A stretch of DNA of 64,000 nt from Neobacillus jeddahensis (lineage in GTDB: Bacteria; Bacillota; Bacilli; Bacillales; Cytobacillaceae): NCBI RefSeq assembly GCF_000612625.1, contig NZ_CCAS010000013.1:1-64000 (forward strand). The letters run 5' to 3'. Positions 52,671 through 62,254 of this stretch are shown here, one piece after another (position 1 is the first letter of the stretch; every line of letters begins with the position of its first letter). Position numbers and translations under genes: made by a program. Below the pieces are notes generated by a model. It was given only the letters and a program-made list of their open reading frames with translations, had not been told where the DNA came from and made no database searches.

Positions 52671-54611
52671 TTACTGTATTTTATTATTTTCATCATAATC
52701 AATCGTGATCGCTTCATCATGTCTTTTTGAAAGCAGCTTACTCTTTTTACGATTTTCCTTTGTATGGAAGATAATATCAAAATCATAGTCATCGGGATAT
52801 AATTCATTCGCAGCAATGTATAGCTTGATTCTTTTATGATTTACCGATATCTTTTCTCCCTTAATTTGGACGATATAATTTCCAAGCTGATCTGGCCCTG
52901 TATAGACAAATCCAAATTCATCTGTGGGTGATATTATGACATTATCCCCTCGTTGAAAAACTCCGACCTCTACCTCTCGTTTACTTACTTTTTCACGGTG
53001 TTGATACCTGTTTACACTCACCTGTTTTTCTAATTCTAACAATTCCCCACGATCGGTCACTTCAGTTAAATATCGCTTTTCTTCCTTGTAGGTGATGTGA
53101 TGTGCACGCTGGATAATTTTTGGATGTATGCCTAATTTTAAAGCAATCGCAAAAGCTTGGCTCTCTCCTCCTCGACCAATTGTTAAACGGTAAGTCGGAC
53201 TTAAAGTATTTAGATCAAATTCCATCGAACCATTGATAAATCCTTGATGGTTTTCCGCAAACTCTTTAATCTCACTATAATGTGTTGTTGCTAGAATCGT
53301 TGCCCCTTTTTCATAAAGTGTCTCTAAAATTGCTGTTGCAAGTCCCATCCCTTCTCCAGGGTCGGTACCTGATCCGAGCTCATCTAACAAGGCCAGAGTG
53401 CGCTCATTGGTATCTTTCAAGATACTAATGATATTGACAATTCTTGAACTAAAGGTGCTTAAATTTTCAGTAATACTTTGTCCATCACCGATATCTACGA
53501 GAATCCGCTCAAAGACCCTTAGATTACTTACCTCGGCCGCAGGGATATGAAGACCAGATTGAACCATTAAGGTTAATAGACCCACAGTCTTAATTGTAAC
53601 AGTCTTACCACCTGTGTTAGGGCCCGTAATGACCAAAGCTGACTGTTTTTTTTCCAGCTTGAATGTTAACGGGACTGCCTTATCTCCTATAAGTGGATGC
53701 CTCGCTTCCACCAAAGTCATTTCCTCAGATTCATTGATTCTTACCTTGGCACCATTTATAGAACGACTGTATTTGGCCTTGGCGAATAAAAAATCATAGT
53801 GAACCATCGTTTCAACTGAGAGTAGAAGTTGCTGCTCCTTTTCCTCAACCAGACCAGTTAAGTAGCTTAAGATCCGTTGCATTTCTACTTCCTCATCTGC
53901 ACAGAGCCAGGTTAATTGATCCTGGAAAACACTAATTTCCTCAGGTTCAATAAATAATGTGGAACCGGAGGCAGATGTATCCAACACTGTCCCCTTTATT
54001 CTATTTCGATACTCCTTTTTGACGGGAATAACATATCTTCCATTTCTTTGGCTAACGACTTGCTCCTGCAAGAATGCTTTATATTTATTAGATCGAATAA
54101 GCTGCATCGTTTTATCTTTCAACCGTTCTTCTTGAATCGCTATTTGCTTCCTAATTTTCAATAACTCCTTACTTGCGTAATCATCCATTCTGCCATTGCG
54201 GATACAACGAATTATTTCTGATGCCAGTTCAGGTAATTCATCAATTACCTCAACATATGAAGAAACCCTTGGTGCAAAAAATACTTTATCCTTCATATAT
54301 CTGCGCATTTTACCGCAGCAATCCAAAAAATCAGATAGCTTAGTAAATTGCTCTACTCGTAATAACACTCCTTTGTTCATGTTATTGAGTAATGGAACGA
54401 TACCATCTAAACCATGAACTGGAACGCTCGAACTCTTTTTCAAAATCTCTACTGCTTCTGAAATTTCATCCAACCAGGCTTCAATTTGCTTGATATTAGT
54501 AGATGGTGAGAGATTGGCTATTTTATCTTTTCCTTCTTTTGTTAAAGCGAAAGCTGCTATCGTTTCTTTGATTTGTTGAAATTCCAATGCGTTAAACGTA
54601 TGTTGATTCAA
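52671..54611 (-). CDS. MutS2 paralogue lacking the Smr domain
   Basis: 646 residues from TTG 54611 (AGGAGG eight bases upstream). The core is MutS2-like: helical lever/clamp region (about 1-290), then the ATPase with Walker A GPNTGGKT (330-337), IDGQSITENLSTFSS-type loop, and Walker B LALLDELGSGTDP (406-418). A C-terminal KOW-like patch (FQRGDNVIISPTDEFGFVY, near 560) is present, but the Smr endonuclease domain of standard MutS2 (about 785 residues) is absent. MutS2 of B. subtilis binds collided ribosomes, so a ribosome-related role is possible here. The leader upstream strengthens this. Confidence 0.88.
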   Translation of the reverse strand: MNQHTFNALEFQQIKETIAAFALTKEGKDKIANLSPSTNIKQIEAWLDEISEAVEILKKSSSVPVHGLDGIVPLLNNMNKGVLLRVEQFTKLSDFLDCCGKMRRYMKDKVFFAPRVSSYVEVIDELPELASEIIRCIRNGRMDDYASKELLKIRKQIAIQEERLKDKTMQLIRSNKYKAFLQEQVVSQRNGRYVIPVKKEYRNRIKGTVLDTSASGSTLFIEPEEISVFQDQLTWLCADEEVEMQRILSYLTGLVEEKEQQLLLSVETMVHYDFLFAKAKYSRSINGAKVRINESEEMTLVEARHPLIGDKAVPLTFKLEKKQSALVITGPNTGGKTVTIKTVGLLTLMVQSGLHIPAAEVSNLRVFERILVDIGDGQSITENLSTFSSRIVNIISILKDTNERTLALLDELGSGTDPGEGMGLATAILETLYEKGATILATTHYSEIKEFAENHQGFINGSMEFDLNTLSPTYRLTIGRGGESQAFAIALKLGIHPKIIQRAHHITYKEEKRYLTEVTDRGELLELEKQVSVNRYQHREKVSKREVEVGVFQRGDNVIISPTDEFGFVYTGPDQLGNYIVQIKGEKISVNHKRIKLYIAANELYPDDYDFDIIFHTKENRKKSKLLSKRHDEAITIDYDENNKIQ

Positions 54612-54626
54612 AATATTTGCCTCCTA

Positions 54627-54664
54627 AAAATAAAAATAGCCGCAATGAACAATGTCATTGCGGC
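54627..54664 (-). terminator. Attenuator terminator before the MutS2-like gene
   Basis: On the minus strand GCCGCAATGA..TCATTGCGGC (10-bp stem, 54664-54639) is followed by TATTTTTATTTTT and then the AGGAGG site of the gene. Transcription ending here would stop the gene from being made. Confidence 0.85.
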
Positions 54665-54874
54665 CAAAGGAAATGCGTGGAGTATCCACACATTTATCAT
54701 ACAATTGCAAAACCAAAATAAAAAACTGTCTACACGAGTGTACACAGCTACATTGGAAACAGATGTATGCTTATGCTTGCCCATTGTTCTTAACTCCATT
54801 CCATACTTAAATAAGCCCATCATTCGCCATAAAATGACGATGATTTTAGGAATGAAACTATCCAATTGATTGGA

Positions 54875-54898
54875 TTAGTTAAGAACGACACCTAACAT
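54875..54898 (-). CDS. Leader peptide upstream of the MutS2-like gene
   Basis: Seven codons, MLGVVLN then TAA, from ATG 54898, with GGGAG nine bases upstream. The last codons (GTT CTT AAC TAA) coincide with one arm of a 10-bp complementarity to 54795-54786 downstream. The placement in the leader, own ribosome site and attenuator afterwards are as in ribosome-mediated attenuation. Translation is inferred. Confidence 0.55.
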   Translation of the reverse strand: MLGVVLN

Positions 54899-54938
54899 AA
54901 AACATACTCCCTTATTGAAAAATTTTAATTCTTCTAAA

Positions 54939-54967
54939 GAATACGGTAATCAGAACCAATTGTCAAC
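54939..54967 (-). promoter_or_regulatory. Promoter of the MutS2-like gene
   Basis: TTGACA (54967-54962), 17-base spacer, TATTCT (54944-54939) on the minus strand. It gives a leader of about 320 bases before the start codon, which contains the seven-codon ORF, AGTTAAGAAC/GTTCTTAACT pairing (54795-54786 with 54886-54877) and the terminator. Confidence 0.75.
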
Positions 54968-54984
54968 GCTTTAGTGACCCATAT

Positions 54985-55662
54985 CTATAGAATGTATTTA
55001 ATAATATACGGAATGATACAAGAGGTTAATACTGCGGCTATTCCCATTGCTGCACCCGCTACCGCTCCTTGTACTTCTCCTTCTTTTACAGCTTCAGCTG
55101 TTCCGATACCGTGCGCTATCGTTCCTATCGCTAAGCCTCTGGCAAATGGATGATCAATTTTAAACAAATTTAACACCTTCGAACCAAACATAGCTCCAAT
55201 CATCCCTGTAATAATTACATATGCGGCAATTAGCGAAGTATTCCCGTGTATAATCTTCCCGATTTCGGTAGCAACGGGAACAGTTACGGATTTCACTGTT
55301 AAGCCCAAAATAAATATATTTGGAAGTTGCAAGACCTTAGCTAATAAAATCGCTGATGTAACCGTTGTTAAAATTCCGATTATAATCCCAATCGAAGCAG
55401 CTCCGATGTATTTAGCGAACAATTCACGATTTTTATAAATTGGGACAGCCAATGCCACCGTTGCCGGCCCAAGTAAAAAAGTCATTATTGTATTAGCAGG
55501 TCTGTATTCATTAAAAGATATATGAGAAATTACTAATAGGAAAATGATGATAATGGTACTCAGGAAAACAGGGTTGGTTAACGGTGAAGAATATTTTTTC
55601 CCTAAATATCTAGAAAAATAGTAGGCAGAAATGGTTATGAGAATGCTAAAGAGCGTGATCAT
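54985..55662 (-). CDS. LrgB/CidB family membrane protein
   Basis: 225 residues, about seven membrane segments. LrgB signatures: ILGLTVKSVTVPVATEIG and FARGLAIGTIAHGIGTAEA. With the CidA/LrgA-type protein encoded just upstream (overlap of 17 bases) it forms the holin-like pair that in bacilli includes pyruvate transporters (PftAB) and autolysis regulators (CidAB). Which pair this is cannot be told. Confidence 0.9.
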   Translation of the reverse strand: MITLFSILITISAYYFSRYLGKKYSSPLTNPVFLSTIIIIFLLVISHISFNEYRPANTIMTFLLGPATVALAVPIYKNRELFAKYIGAASIGIIIGILTTVTSAILLAKVLQLPNIFILGLTVKSVTVPVATEIGKIIHGNTSLIAAYVIITGMIGAMFGSKVLNLFKIDHPFARGLAIGTIAHGIGTAEAVKEGEVQGAVAGAAMGIAAVLTSCIIPYIIKYIL

Positions 55663-56041
55663 GATAATTTACTTTTTCCTTATCATTTTTCATGATCACT
55701 ATTTGTGTAGTCTTCCCCGCAAATAGTAGTCCGATAAAAGCACTAACCAGTAGGATTGCTAGGAAGGCCAGGCCATTCGAAACAAACATATTGCCTAAAG
55801 TCATCAAACCAACGGAAATAGGAATAAAAAAGAAGCCAAGATGCTTCAAAAGCCATCCTGTTGCCCATTCTATTTGCTCAATCTTAATCACACCTAACCA
55901 AAGCAATACGAACAAAAGGATGATTCCTATAACGTTGCCAGGGATCGGTAAATGAAGGAACCATGCAGTTACATTCCCTATCTGATAGATTGCGATAAGA
56001 ATAACCATCTGAATCAAAAATCTCCAAGCTTTCTTTGCCAT
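55646..56041 (-). CDS. CidA/LrgA family holin-like protein
   Basis: 131 residues from ATG 56041 (AGGTG six bases upstream). Four membrane segments, the family motif LPIPGNVIGIILLFVLLWLG near residue 35, WATGWLLKHLGFFFIPISVGLM further on. It partners the LrgB-type protein; the end of the gene overlaps the start of the next. Confidence 0.9.
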   Translation of the reverse strand: MAKKAWRFLIQMVILIAIYQIGNVTAWFLHLPIPGNVIGIILLFVLLWLGVIKIEQIEWATGWLLKHLGFFFIPISVGLMTLGNMFVSNGLAFLAILLVSAFIGLLFAGKTTQIVIMKNDKEKVNYHDHAL

Positions 56042-56200
56042 ATGAATCACCTATCTCCCTAATTTCATATTCTGATTTTTCAAAATATATATAATATTAC
56101 AGCATAAAGGATTAATGAATGTAATGCATCCTCTTTGTTCACAAAATATCCATATCTTTTTCTTGAAAATTTCTTTATCTTATTGATAGGAGGGATGGCC

Positions 56201-56803
56201 ATGAAAAAAATATATTTAATCTGCAGTCTTGCCGTATTCTTGGGAATTGCGGGAGGAATTGCTTTTTTTCTTATTCGGGATGCACATGCAACGATTCCAT
56301 CAGAAGTAACTTTGATTAATCAAAATGGTGATACATATAATTTTGGGAAGGATAAGACCAAATTAAAACTAATTGAATTTATTTACACTCATTGCCCAGA
56401 CATTTGCCCAACCACAACGCAAAAAATGGTTGAATTGAAAAATAAGTTAGCAAAAAAGGGGGTTTATGGAAAAGACATTGAATATGTAACCATAACCATT
56501 GACCCCTATCGAGACACCCCTGAAATTTTACAAGAGTACAGACAAGGGTTTGGGATAAATAATGACAACGACTGGGTTTTTCTTACTGGAGAAAAGCAAA
56601 ATATAAAAGAGGTTAATAAAGAACTAAGAAAAATAACTGATGCGTTACAATTCCAATACAAAGACCCTGGTGATGGACAATTTATCCACTCTACTTTTAC
56701 TTACTTGGTCGATGAAAACAATAAATATATCGCAAAGTTCCCTATGGGAGAAGAATTTGATAAACAGAAGGTTTATGATAAAATCATAGATAAAATTGAT
56801 TAA
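56201..56803 (+). CDS. SCO1/SenC family thioredoxin-like protein
   Basis: 200 residues from ATG 56201 (AGGAGGG six bases upstream). An N-terminal membrane anchor (1-24) leads to a thioredoxin fold with the copper-ligand motif CPDICP and the distal His in FIHSTFTYLV. SCO proteins help assemble the CuA site of cytochrome c oxidase on the outer face of the membrane. Like B. subtilis YpmQ. Terminator follows. Confidence 0.9.
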   Translation: MKKIYLICSLAVFLGIAGGIAFFLIRDAHATIPSEVTLINQNGDTYNFGKDKTKLKLIEFIYTHCPDICPTTTQKMVELKNKLAKKGVYGKDIEYVTITIDPYRDTPEILQEYRQGFGINNDNDWVFLTGEKQNIKEVNKELRKITDALQFQYKDPGDGQFIHSTFTYLVDENNKYIAKFPMGEEFDKQKVYDKIIDKID

Positions 56804-56805
56804 TA

Positions 56806-56844
56806 AAAAAAGCGGTTAGTCCTAGGGATTAATCGCTTTTTATT
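56806..56844. terminator. Bidirectional terminator
   Basis: AAAAAGCGGTTAGTCC-TAG-GGATTAATCGCTTTTT. Confidence 0.85.
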
Positions 56845-56858
56845 ACCTATTTTTCTAA

Positions 56859-56993
56859 TTAATTCACGGATGAAGGATATTTTTTTATTTGCTGCAAAGA
56901 TAAAAGGTAATTGGACTTTGGTTTAGTTAGACTCGCTTTTATACCTGCCTTTTTTAACTTGTTCACGAGTTCAGTAAGCTGTTTTTTTGCCAT
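56859..56993 (-). CDS. Small basic hypothetical protein
   Basis: 44 residues, AGAGGGTG about seven bases before ATG 56993. Very lysine-rich N-terminus (MAKKQLTELVNKLKKAGIKA) and a serine-rich end. No known family. The ribosome site and the terminator downstream favour a real gene. Confidence 0.5.
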   Translation of the reverse strand: MAKKQLTELVNKLKKAGIKASLTKPKSNYLLSLQQIKKYPSSVN

Positions 56994-57140
56994 ACTTCTC
57001 ACCCTCTTTAAAACTTCTTAATCCAATTCTACAACAAAAATATGAATAAAGTGTGAATATGGAAATATTTTTTAGAAAATTTTTCTTATATCTGTTAACT
57101 CCCCAAAAGAATTCGCTCTTAAACTTAAATGGTGGTATAA

Positions 57141-58793
<1,653 letters not shown>

Positions 58794-58798
58794 TAAAG

Positions 58799-58846
58799 TG
58801 AAGGATGTTTCAAAAGATTAATCTCCTTTTGAAACATCCTTTTTTA
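58799..58846 (+). terminator. Terminator of ykpA
   Basis: AGGATGTTTCAAAAG/CTTTTGAAACATCCT stem followed by TTTTTT. Confidence 0.88.
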
Positions 58847-58849
58847 GGT

Positions 58850-58990
58850 TTAGGTTCGTTTTTGCTTTCTTCTTGATGATGGCTCTGATCTAGAGCCTAT
58901 TTCTGTCGTTGTAGTTCCTTGACCCTCTACTTGTGGTGAATTTAGTCCAATAGTAGAAGGATCTGCCTTCCGTTTACTTCGCTTTCCCAT
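58850..58990 (-). CDS. YuzL-like small protein
   Basis: 46 residues, GGAGGTG upstream. Basic, with GKRSKRKADPSTIGLNSPQV and VEGQGTTTTE; disordered. The ADPST-GL-SP-VEGQG pattern resembles the YuzL-like family (PF14115) seen in Bacillus. Function unknown; possibly a spore protein. Confidence 0.6.
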   Translation of the reverse strand: MGKRSKRKADPSTIGLNSPQVEGQGTTTTEIGSRSEPSSRRKQKRT

Positions 58991-59091
58991 GAACAACACC
59001 TCCTCTTTTAGCTTTTGGAAAGTGTTCCTTCTGTATACAGAATATTTACGTAAAAATTAGGCAAGATAATTTACAGGAGGAGGTGGTTTGT

Positions 59092-59334
59092 ATGGTAAAA
59101 GTGGGTGTAGAACAATCTCTTACAGACATTCAACAAGCACTAAAGGAAAAAGGTTATGATGTGGTGGAGCTAAAGCAGGAGTCTGATGCGCAAAATTGTG
59201 ACTGCTGTGTTGTGACAGGCCTTGATTCAAACGTGATGGGTATGCAGGATACATCAACAAAAGGCTCTGTTATTGATGCAAATGGACTTTCCGCCGATGA
59301 AGTATGCCAGCATGTAGAGAGCAGGCTGCAATAA
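59092..59334 (+). CDS. ykuS: UPF0180 family protein YkuS
   Basis: 80 residues from ATG 59092 (GGAGGAGGTGG upstream). Matches the YkuS/UPF0180 family: [19 protein letters not shown], then [20 protein letters not shown] and [17 protein letters not shown]. Three clustered Cys (CDCC) are a family hallmark. Function unknown. Confidence 0.88.
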   Translation: MVKVGVEQSLTDIQQALKEKGYDVVELKQESDAQNCDCCVVTGLDSNVMGMQDTSTKGSVIDANGLSADEVCQHVESRLQ

Positions 59335-59340
59335 TGTATG

Positions 59341-59373
59341 TAAAAAGACTAAAGGCTTTCCACTTTAGTCTTT
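59341..59373. terminator. Bidirectional terminator
   Basis: AAAAGACTAAAG/CTTTAGTCTTTT between convergent genes. Confidence 0.85.
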
Positions 59374-59784
59374 TTCATTCTCTTCTTTTTTTACCTTAAT
59401 ATTCACTTTAGGGTTATTTTTTGTATTATTTTTTATCCTTTCGTTATGAGCCTTATTACTTTCTGCTTCATCAAGGCTAGGTGAATATTCACCACCATAT
59501 GTTGCCCCAATGTTTAACTTCCCCTTTAATTCTTTAATTCCAAGCTGCCCAAGATTATTATTTAGTTCAAATTTATCTAAAATAATTTTTTCAATATTAA
59601 TTTTTTCAATAATAATCGGTGGTTCCTTTACCTTAACGTCTTTGTCAATTGAATTTTGATTTTGAAAGGTTTGTAGTGATTTTTTCAACTCTATAATATT
59701 CTTTTCTAAAGAGAGTAATTTTTTCTTTAATTCCTTTTCATAATCGTTTTCCTTAAATATTAATAATAAATCTTTTAATGACAT
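59365..59784 (-). CDS. GerPC-like spore protein
   Basis: 139 residues from ATG 59784 (GGGAG upstream). An N-terminal coiled coil (YEKELKKKLLSLEKNIIELK) leads to the stretch PPIIIEKINIEKIILDKFE and NNNLGQLGIKELKGKLNIGA, shared with GerPC, a component of the GerP operon that affects access of germinants through the coat. It is shorter than GerPC (203 residues) and stands outside a gerP operon, so it may be a paralogue. Confidence 0.65.
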   Translation of the reverse strand: MSLKDLLLIFKENDYEKELKKKLLSLEKNIIELKKSLQTFQNQNSIDKDVKVKEPPIIIEKINIEKIILDKFELNNNLGQLGIKELKGKLNIGATYGGEYSPSLDEAESNKAHNERIKNNTKNNPKVNIKVKKEENEKD

Positions 59785-59889
59785 GCACACTAACTCCCTT
59801 ATTTTATCCCTTACTTATTTATATGGGAAAGATGCCTTAACATGTCCAAGTATAAAAAGGAGGAACAAAATTATGTCAATACTTAATCC

Positions 59890-60381
59890 TTAATCGATTG
59901 GAATGATTTCTCCCTTTTCAATCGTGCGTTGATAACTAACAAACAGTAGCCCGTTCCAAAATTTCGCATTTAATTGCTGGGGATTTACAGAATCCGGTAA
60001 AGTAATTTGTCTTTGAAATTCACCGTAAAACCTTTCCGAATAGGTAATATTAAATTGCGGGTAGATTGGTACCACCGTTCCTTTTATGGTGAGGATATTA
60101 CCGATTAGCCCTAACTCTAAATTTTCCTTTTTTACACCGGGGACCTCTATCAAAACAATTACCTCCTGTTCACTCTCTAAAAGATCGATTATCGGAAATG
60201 ACCTCTCCTCCGCTTTCTCAGTTTGCCTCGGTTGTCCCTTCATGCTAGAAAAAGACTGTGTCGCTTGTTGATCATCCATAAATTGCTTTGCGAAATCTTG
60301 GTCAAAAATATTGTTCCAAAAGTCTCCTCCCTGCATATTCTTAGCGATGTCCATCCACTGTTTTAATTTTTCCATATCCAT
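59890..60381 (-). CDS. Hsp20/alpha-crystallin family protein
   Basis: 163 residues from ATG 60381 (GGGAGG upstream). An N-terminal helical arm and a C-terminal alpha-crystallin beta sandwich (about 65-160) with VIVLIEVPGVKKENLELGL and FQRQITLPDSV. It lacks the usual C-terminal I-X-I tail. Similar small Hsp20 proteins in bacilli (CotM, CotP) are spore coat proteins, and the neighbouring GerPC-like gene fits. Confidence 0.8.
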   Translation of the reverse strand: MDMEKLKQWMDIAKNMQGGDFWNNIFDQDFAKQFMDDQQATQSFSSMKGQPRQTEKAEERSFPIIDLLESEQEVIVLIEVPGVKKENLELGLIGNILTIKGTVVPIYPQFNITYSERFYGEFQRQITLPDSVNPQQLNAKFWNGLLFVSYQRTIEKGEIIPID

Positions 60382-60537
60382 CCGGCTACCTCCCTTCCCC
60401 CATCTAATAGGTAAGGATTCATTTATCATCCTACTTTCATCTTACGAAACCGATTCGTAAAATAATCCATCTTTAACTCTATTCATAAACGTTTAAGATG
60501 CGCATATACATTAAAGCAAGTGTAAGGAGGAGATCCT

Positions 60538-60792
60538 ATGCCAGCACCGGCGCCATTTATTAATATAAATATATTCATGATTAAAATAAATTCCTTTGAA
60601 AATGCTTCTGCTGTGAATATCGGTCAAAACCTTTTAGCAGAATGGCATAATTCCGATAAAAAAAATCAGGGCTATGGACAAAATTTTGGTGATAGCAGTG
60701 ATTTTGTGGGTACTAGAAGTTTTGTTGATGACAAAGATCAAATTGACTCCCCTTCCTCCTTTGAGAATCATCCAATTTCGGATAAAATGTAA
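60538..60792 (+). CDS. Spore-germination-type hypothetical protein
   Basis: 84 residues, AAGGAGGAGA before the ATG. N-terminus PAPAPFININIFMIKINSFENAS then VNIGQNLLAEWHNSDKKNQG; the NFGDSSDF and FVDDKDQIDSPS segments are reminiscent of GerPA/GerPF-type proteins. Family uncertain. Confidence 0.6.
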   Translation: MPAPAPFININIFMIKINSFENASAVNIGQNLLAEWHNSDKKNQGYGQNFGDSSDFVGTRSFVDDKDQIDSPSSFENHPISDKM

Positions 60793-60890
60793 GCAAATCT
60801 TTTAAAAATAGGTATTTGCTATATACAAGATTTACAAACATCATACTACCAATTAAGACAGTTCTATTGCCTCTTCACTCAATTAGACAT

Positions 60891-60927
60891 AAAAAAAGCC
60901 ATGGGAAGGATTCGTCTCCATGGCTTA
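60891..60927 (-). terminator. Terminator of the D,D-carboxypeptidase gene
   Basis: AAGCCATGG/CCATGGCTT stem; the minus strand continues with TTTTTT. Confidence 0.8.
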
Positions 60928-60940
60928 TTCTATAATGATG

Positions 60941-62101
60941 TTAATATTTTTTTATCAATTTTTTACGAACCCCCATCAAAACTGCTGCAAAAACAACAAT
61001 AACCATGGCTACAACAGTATTTATTTGGAACATAGACGGGGTAGGTTCCTTTGAGGGGGTCTTTTTCTCTGGCACTACCTTGGACTTGGCTGGTTCCTTA
61101 TATTTTAGTTGGATTGATTGAACTACTCGACCATTTTGATTTTCTATCGAGAGAAGCCCTTGATTATTTACCTTTTTGATGACCCCTGTAACATTCTCCG
61201 TTATTAATGTATCATTTTCAGGATAAAACTCCTTCTTATCAGTGGTAAAAAGTTCACTCTGCTTAATCGTTTCATGCTGATACGCATGAAAACCATAATC
61301 TAATAATAAGGATGTATCATTATATTTATCATTTTTTTGTTCAGACTTTAAAACTATGGCTGTCAACCTGATCTTACCATTATCTGCCGTGGTTGCCAGT
61401 GTTTGCTTTGTCTCACTTGTATACCCAGTTTTTCCCCCTGTTATCCCTGGATAAGGTAGCTCCCCCTTTAGCATCCGGTGGTGTGTTAGCAGGGTCGACT
61501 CCCAAGACTGTCCCTTCCAATCAAGAACCTTGGTTCCAAATATCTCAGCAAAAACGGGATTTTTAATCGCATAATTGGTCATTAAAGCCATATCCATGGC
61601 AGTTGTGTAATGATTCTCATTAAATAAACCATTTGGATTAGTAAAATGTGTATTGGACACACCAATCTTCGTTTTCAAAAATATATTTAGATTTTCTGCA
61701 AATTGTTCTACGGTTCCATCAAGGTGTTCTGCAATGGCTACAGCAGCATCATTTCCTGAGTTAATAAGCATTCCCTGAATCAGTTTCTTTAATGGAACTT
61801 GTTCTCCCTCAATTAGATATACGCGTGTTCCCTCCTGACGAACGGCATTCTCACTAACTGTAACAATACTATCTAGATTTCCTTTATCGATTGCATAAAT
61901 GGCGGTGGCGATTTTTGTAAGACTCGCAGGATACATTTTTTCATTGGCATTTTTCGCATAAAGAACAGCCCCAGTATCGGAGTCTAACAAGGCGACCCCC
62001 TCACTTTTTAAGTTTAATTGCTCCGATTCCTCTGCGTATGTAGTTAATTGACTAGAATATATACAAAGGAAAATGATGATAAAAAATACAAATTTTTTCA
62101 C
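60941..62101 (-). CDS. D-alanyl-D-alanine carboxypeptidase (DacF-like)
   Basis: 386 residues. Signal peptide (1-23), then the S11 peptidase: SXXK motif SLTKIATA, SGN motif SGNDAAVAIAEHL, and KTG motif KTGYTSETK. The C-terminal beta domain is followed by a single membrane helix (about 355-380) and a basic end, KKLIKKY. It trims the terminal D-Ala of stem peptides. Length and plan resemble DacF/DacB (spore cortex) and DacA; which is uncertain. Confidence 0.9.
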   Translation of the reverse strand: MKKFVFFIIIFLCIYSSQLTTYAEESEQLNLKSEGVALLDSDTGAVLYAKNANEKMYPASLTKIATAIYAIDKGNLDSIVTVSENAVRQEGTRVYLIEGEQVPLKKLIQGMLINSGNDAAVAIAEHLDGTVEQFAENLNIFLKTKIGVSNTHFTNPNGLFNENHYTTAMDMALMTNYAIKNPVFAEIFGTKVLDWKGQSWESTLLTHHRMLKGELPYPGITGGKTGYTSETKQTLATTADNGKIRLTAIVLKSEQKNDKYNDTSLLLDYGFHAYQHETIKQSELFTTDKKEFYPENDTLITENVTGVIKKVNNQGLLSIENQNGRVVQSIQLKYKEPAKSKVVPEKKTPSKEPTPSMFQINTVVAMVIVVFAAVLMGVRKKLIKKY

Positions 62102-62221
62102 TCGTCTACACCCTTACTCTTACATTCAATTCCTATATGATTTTAACAGATTCTTCTATAAAGAAAATAGCCTTTCACAAAATTATTATTTTTGAATTAA
62201 TATTAAATTGAGATAATAAAT

Positions 62222-62248
62222 AAAAGAGACCAGTTAAATAACGGTCTC
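62222..62248 (-). terminator. Terminator of mprF
   Basis: GAGACC..GGTCTC stem just after the stop at 62255, with TCTTTTATTT on the minus strand. Confidence 0.7.
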
Positions 62249-62254
62249 ATTTGT

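Noticed and set aside
54608..54865. Open frame of 85 codons in the MutS2-like leader, minus strand
   Set aside because: It spans the attenuator terminator and the ribosome site of the gene; the hydrophobic look comes from T-rich leader sequence. The RNA structure explains the region better.
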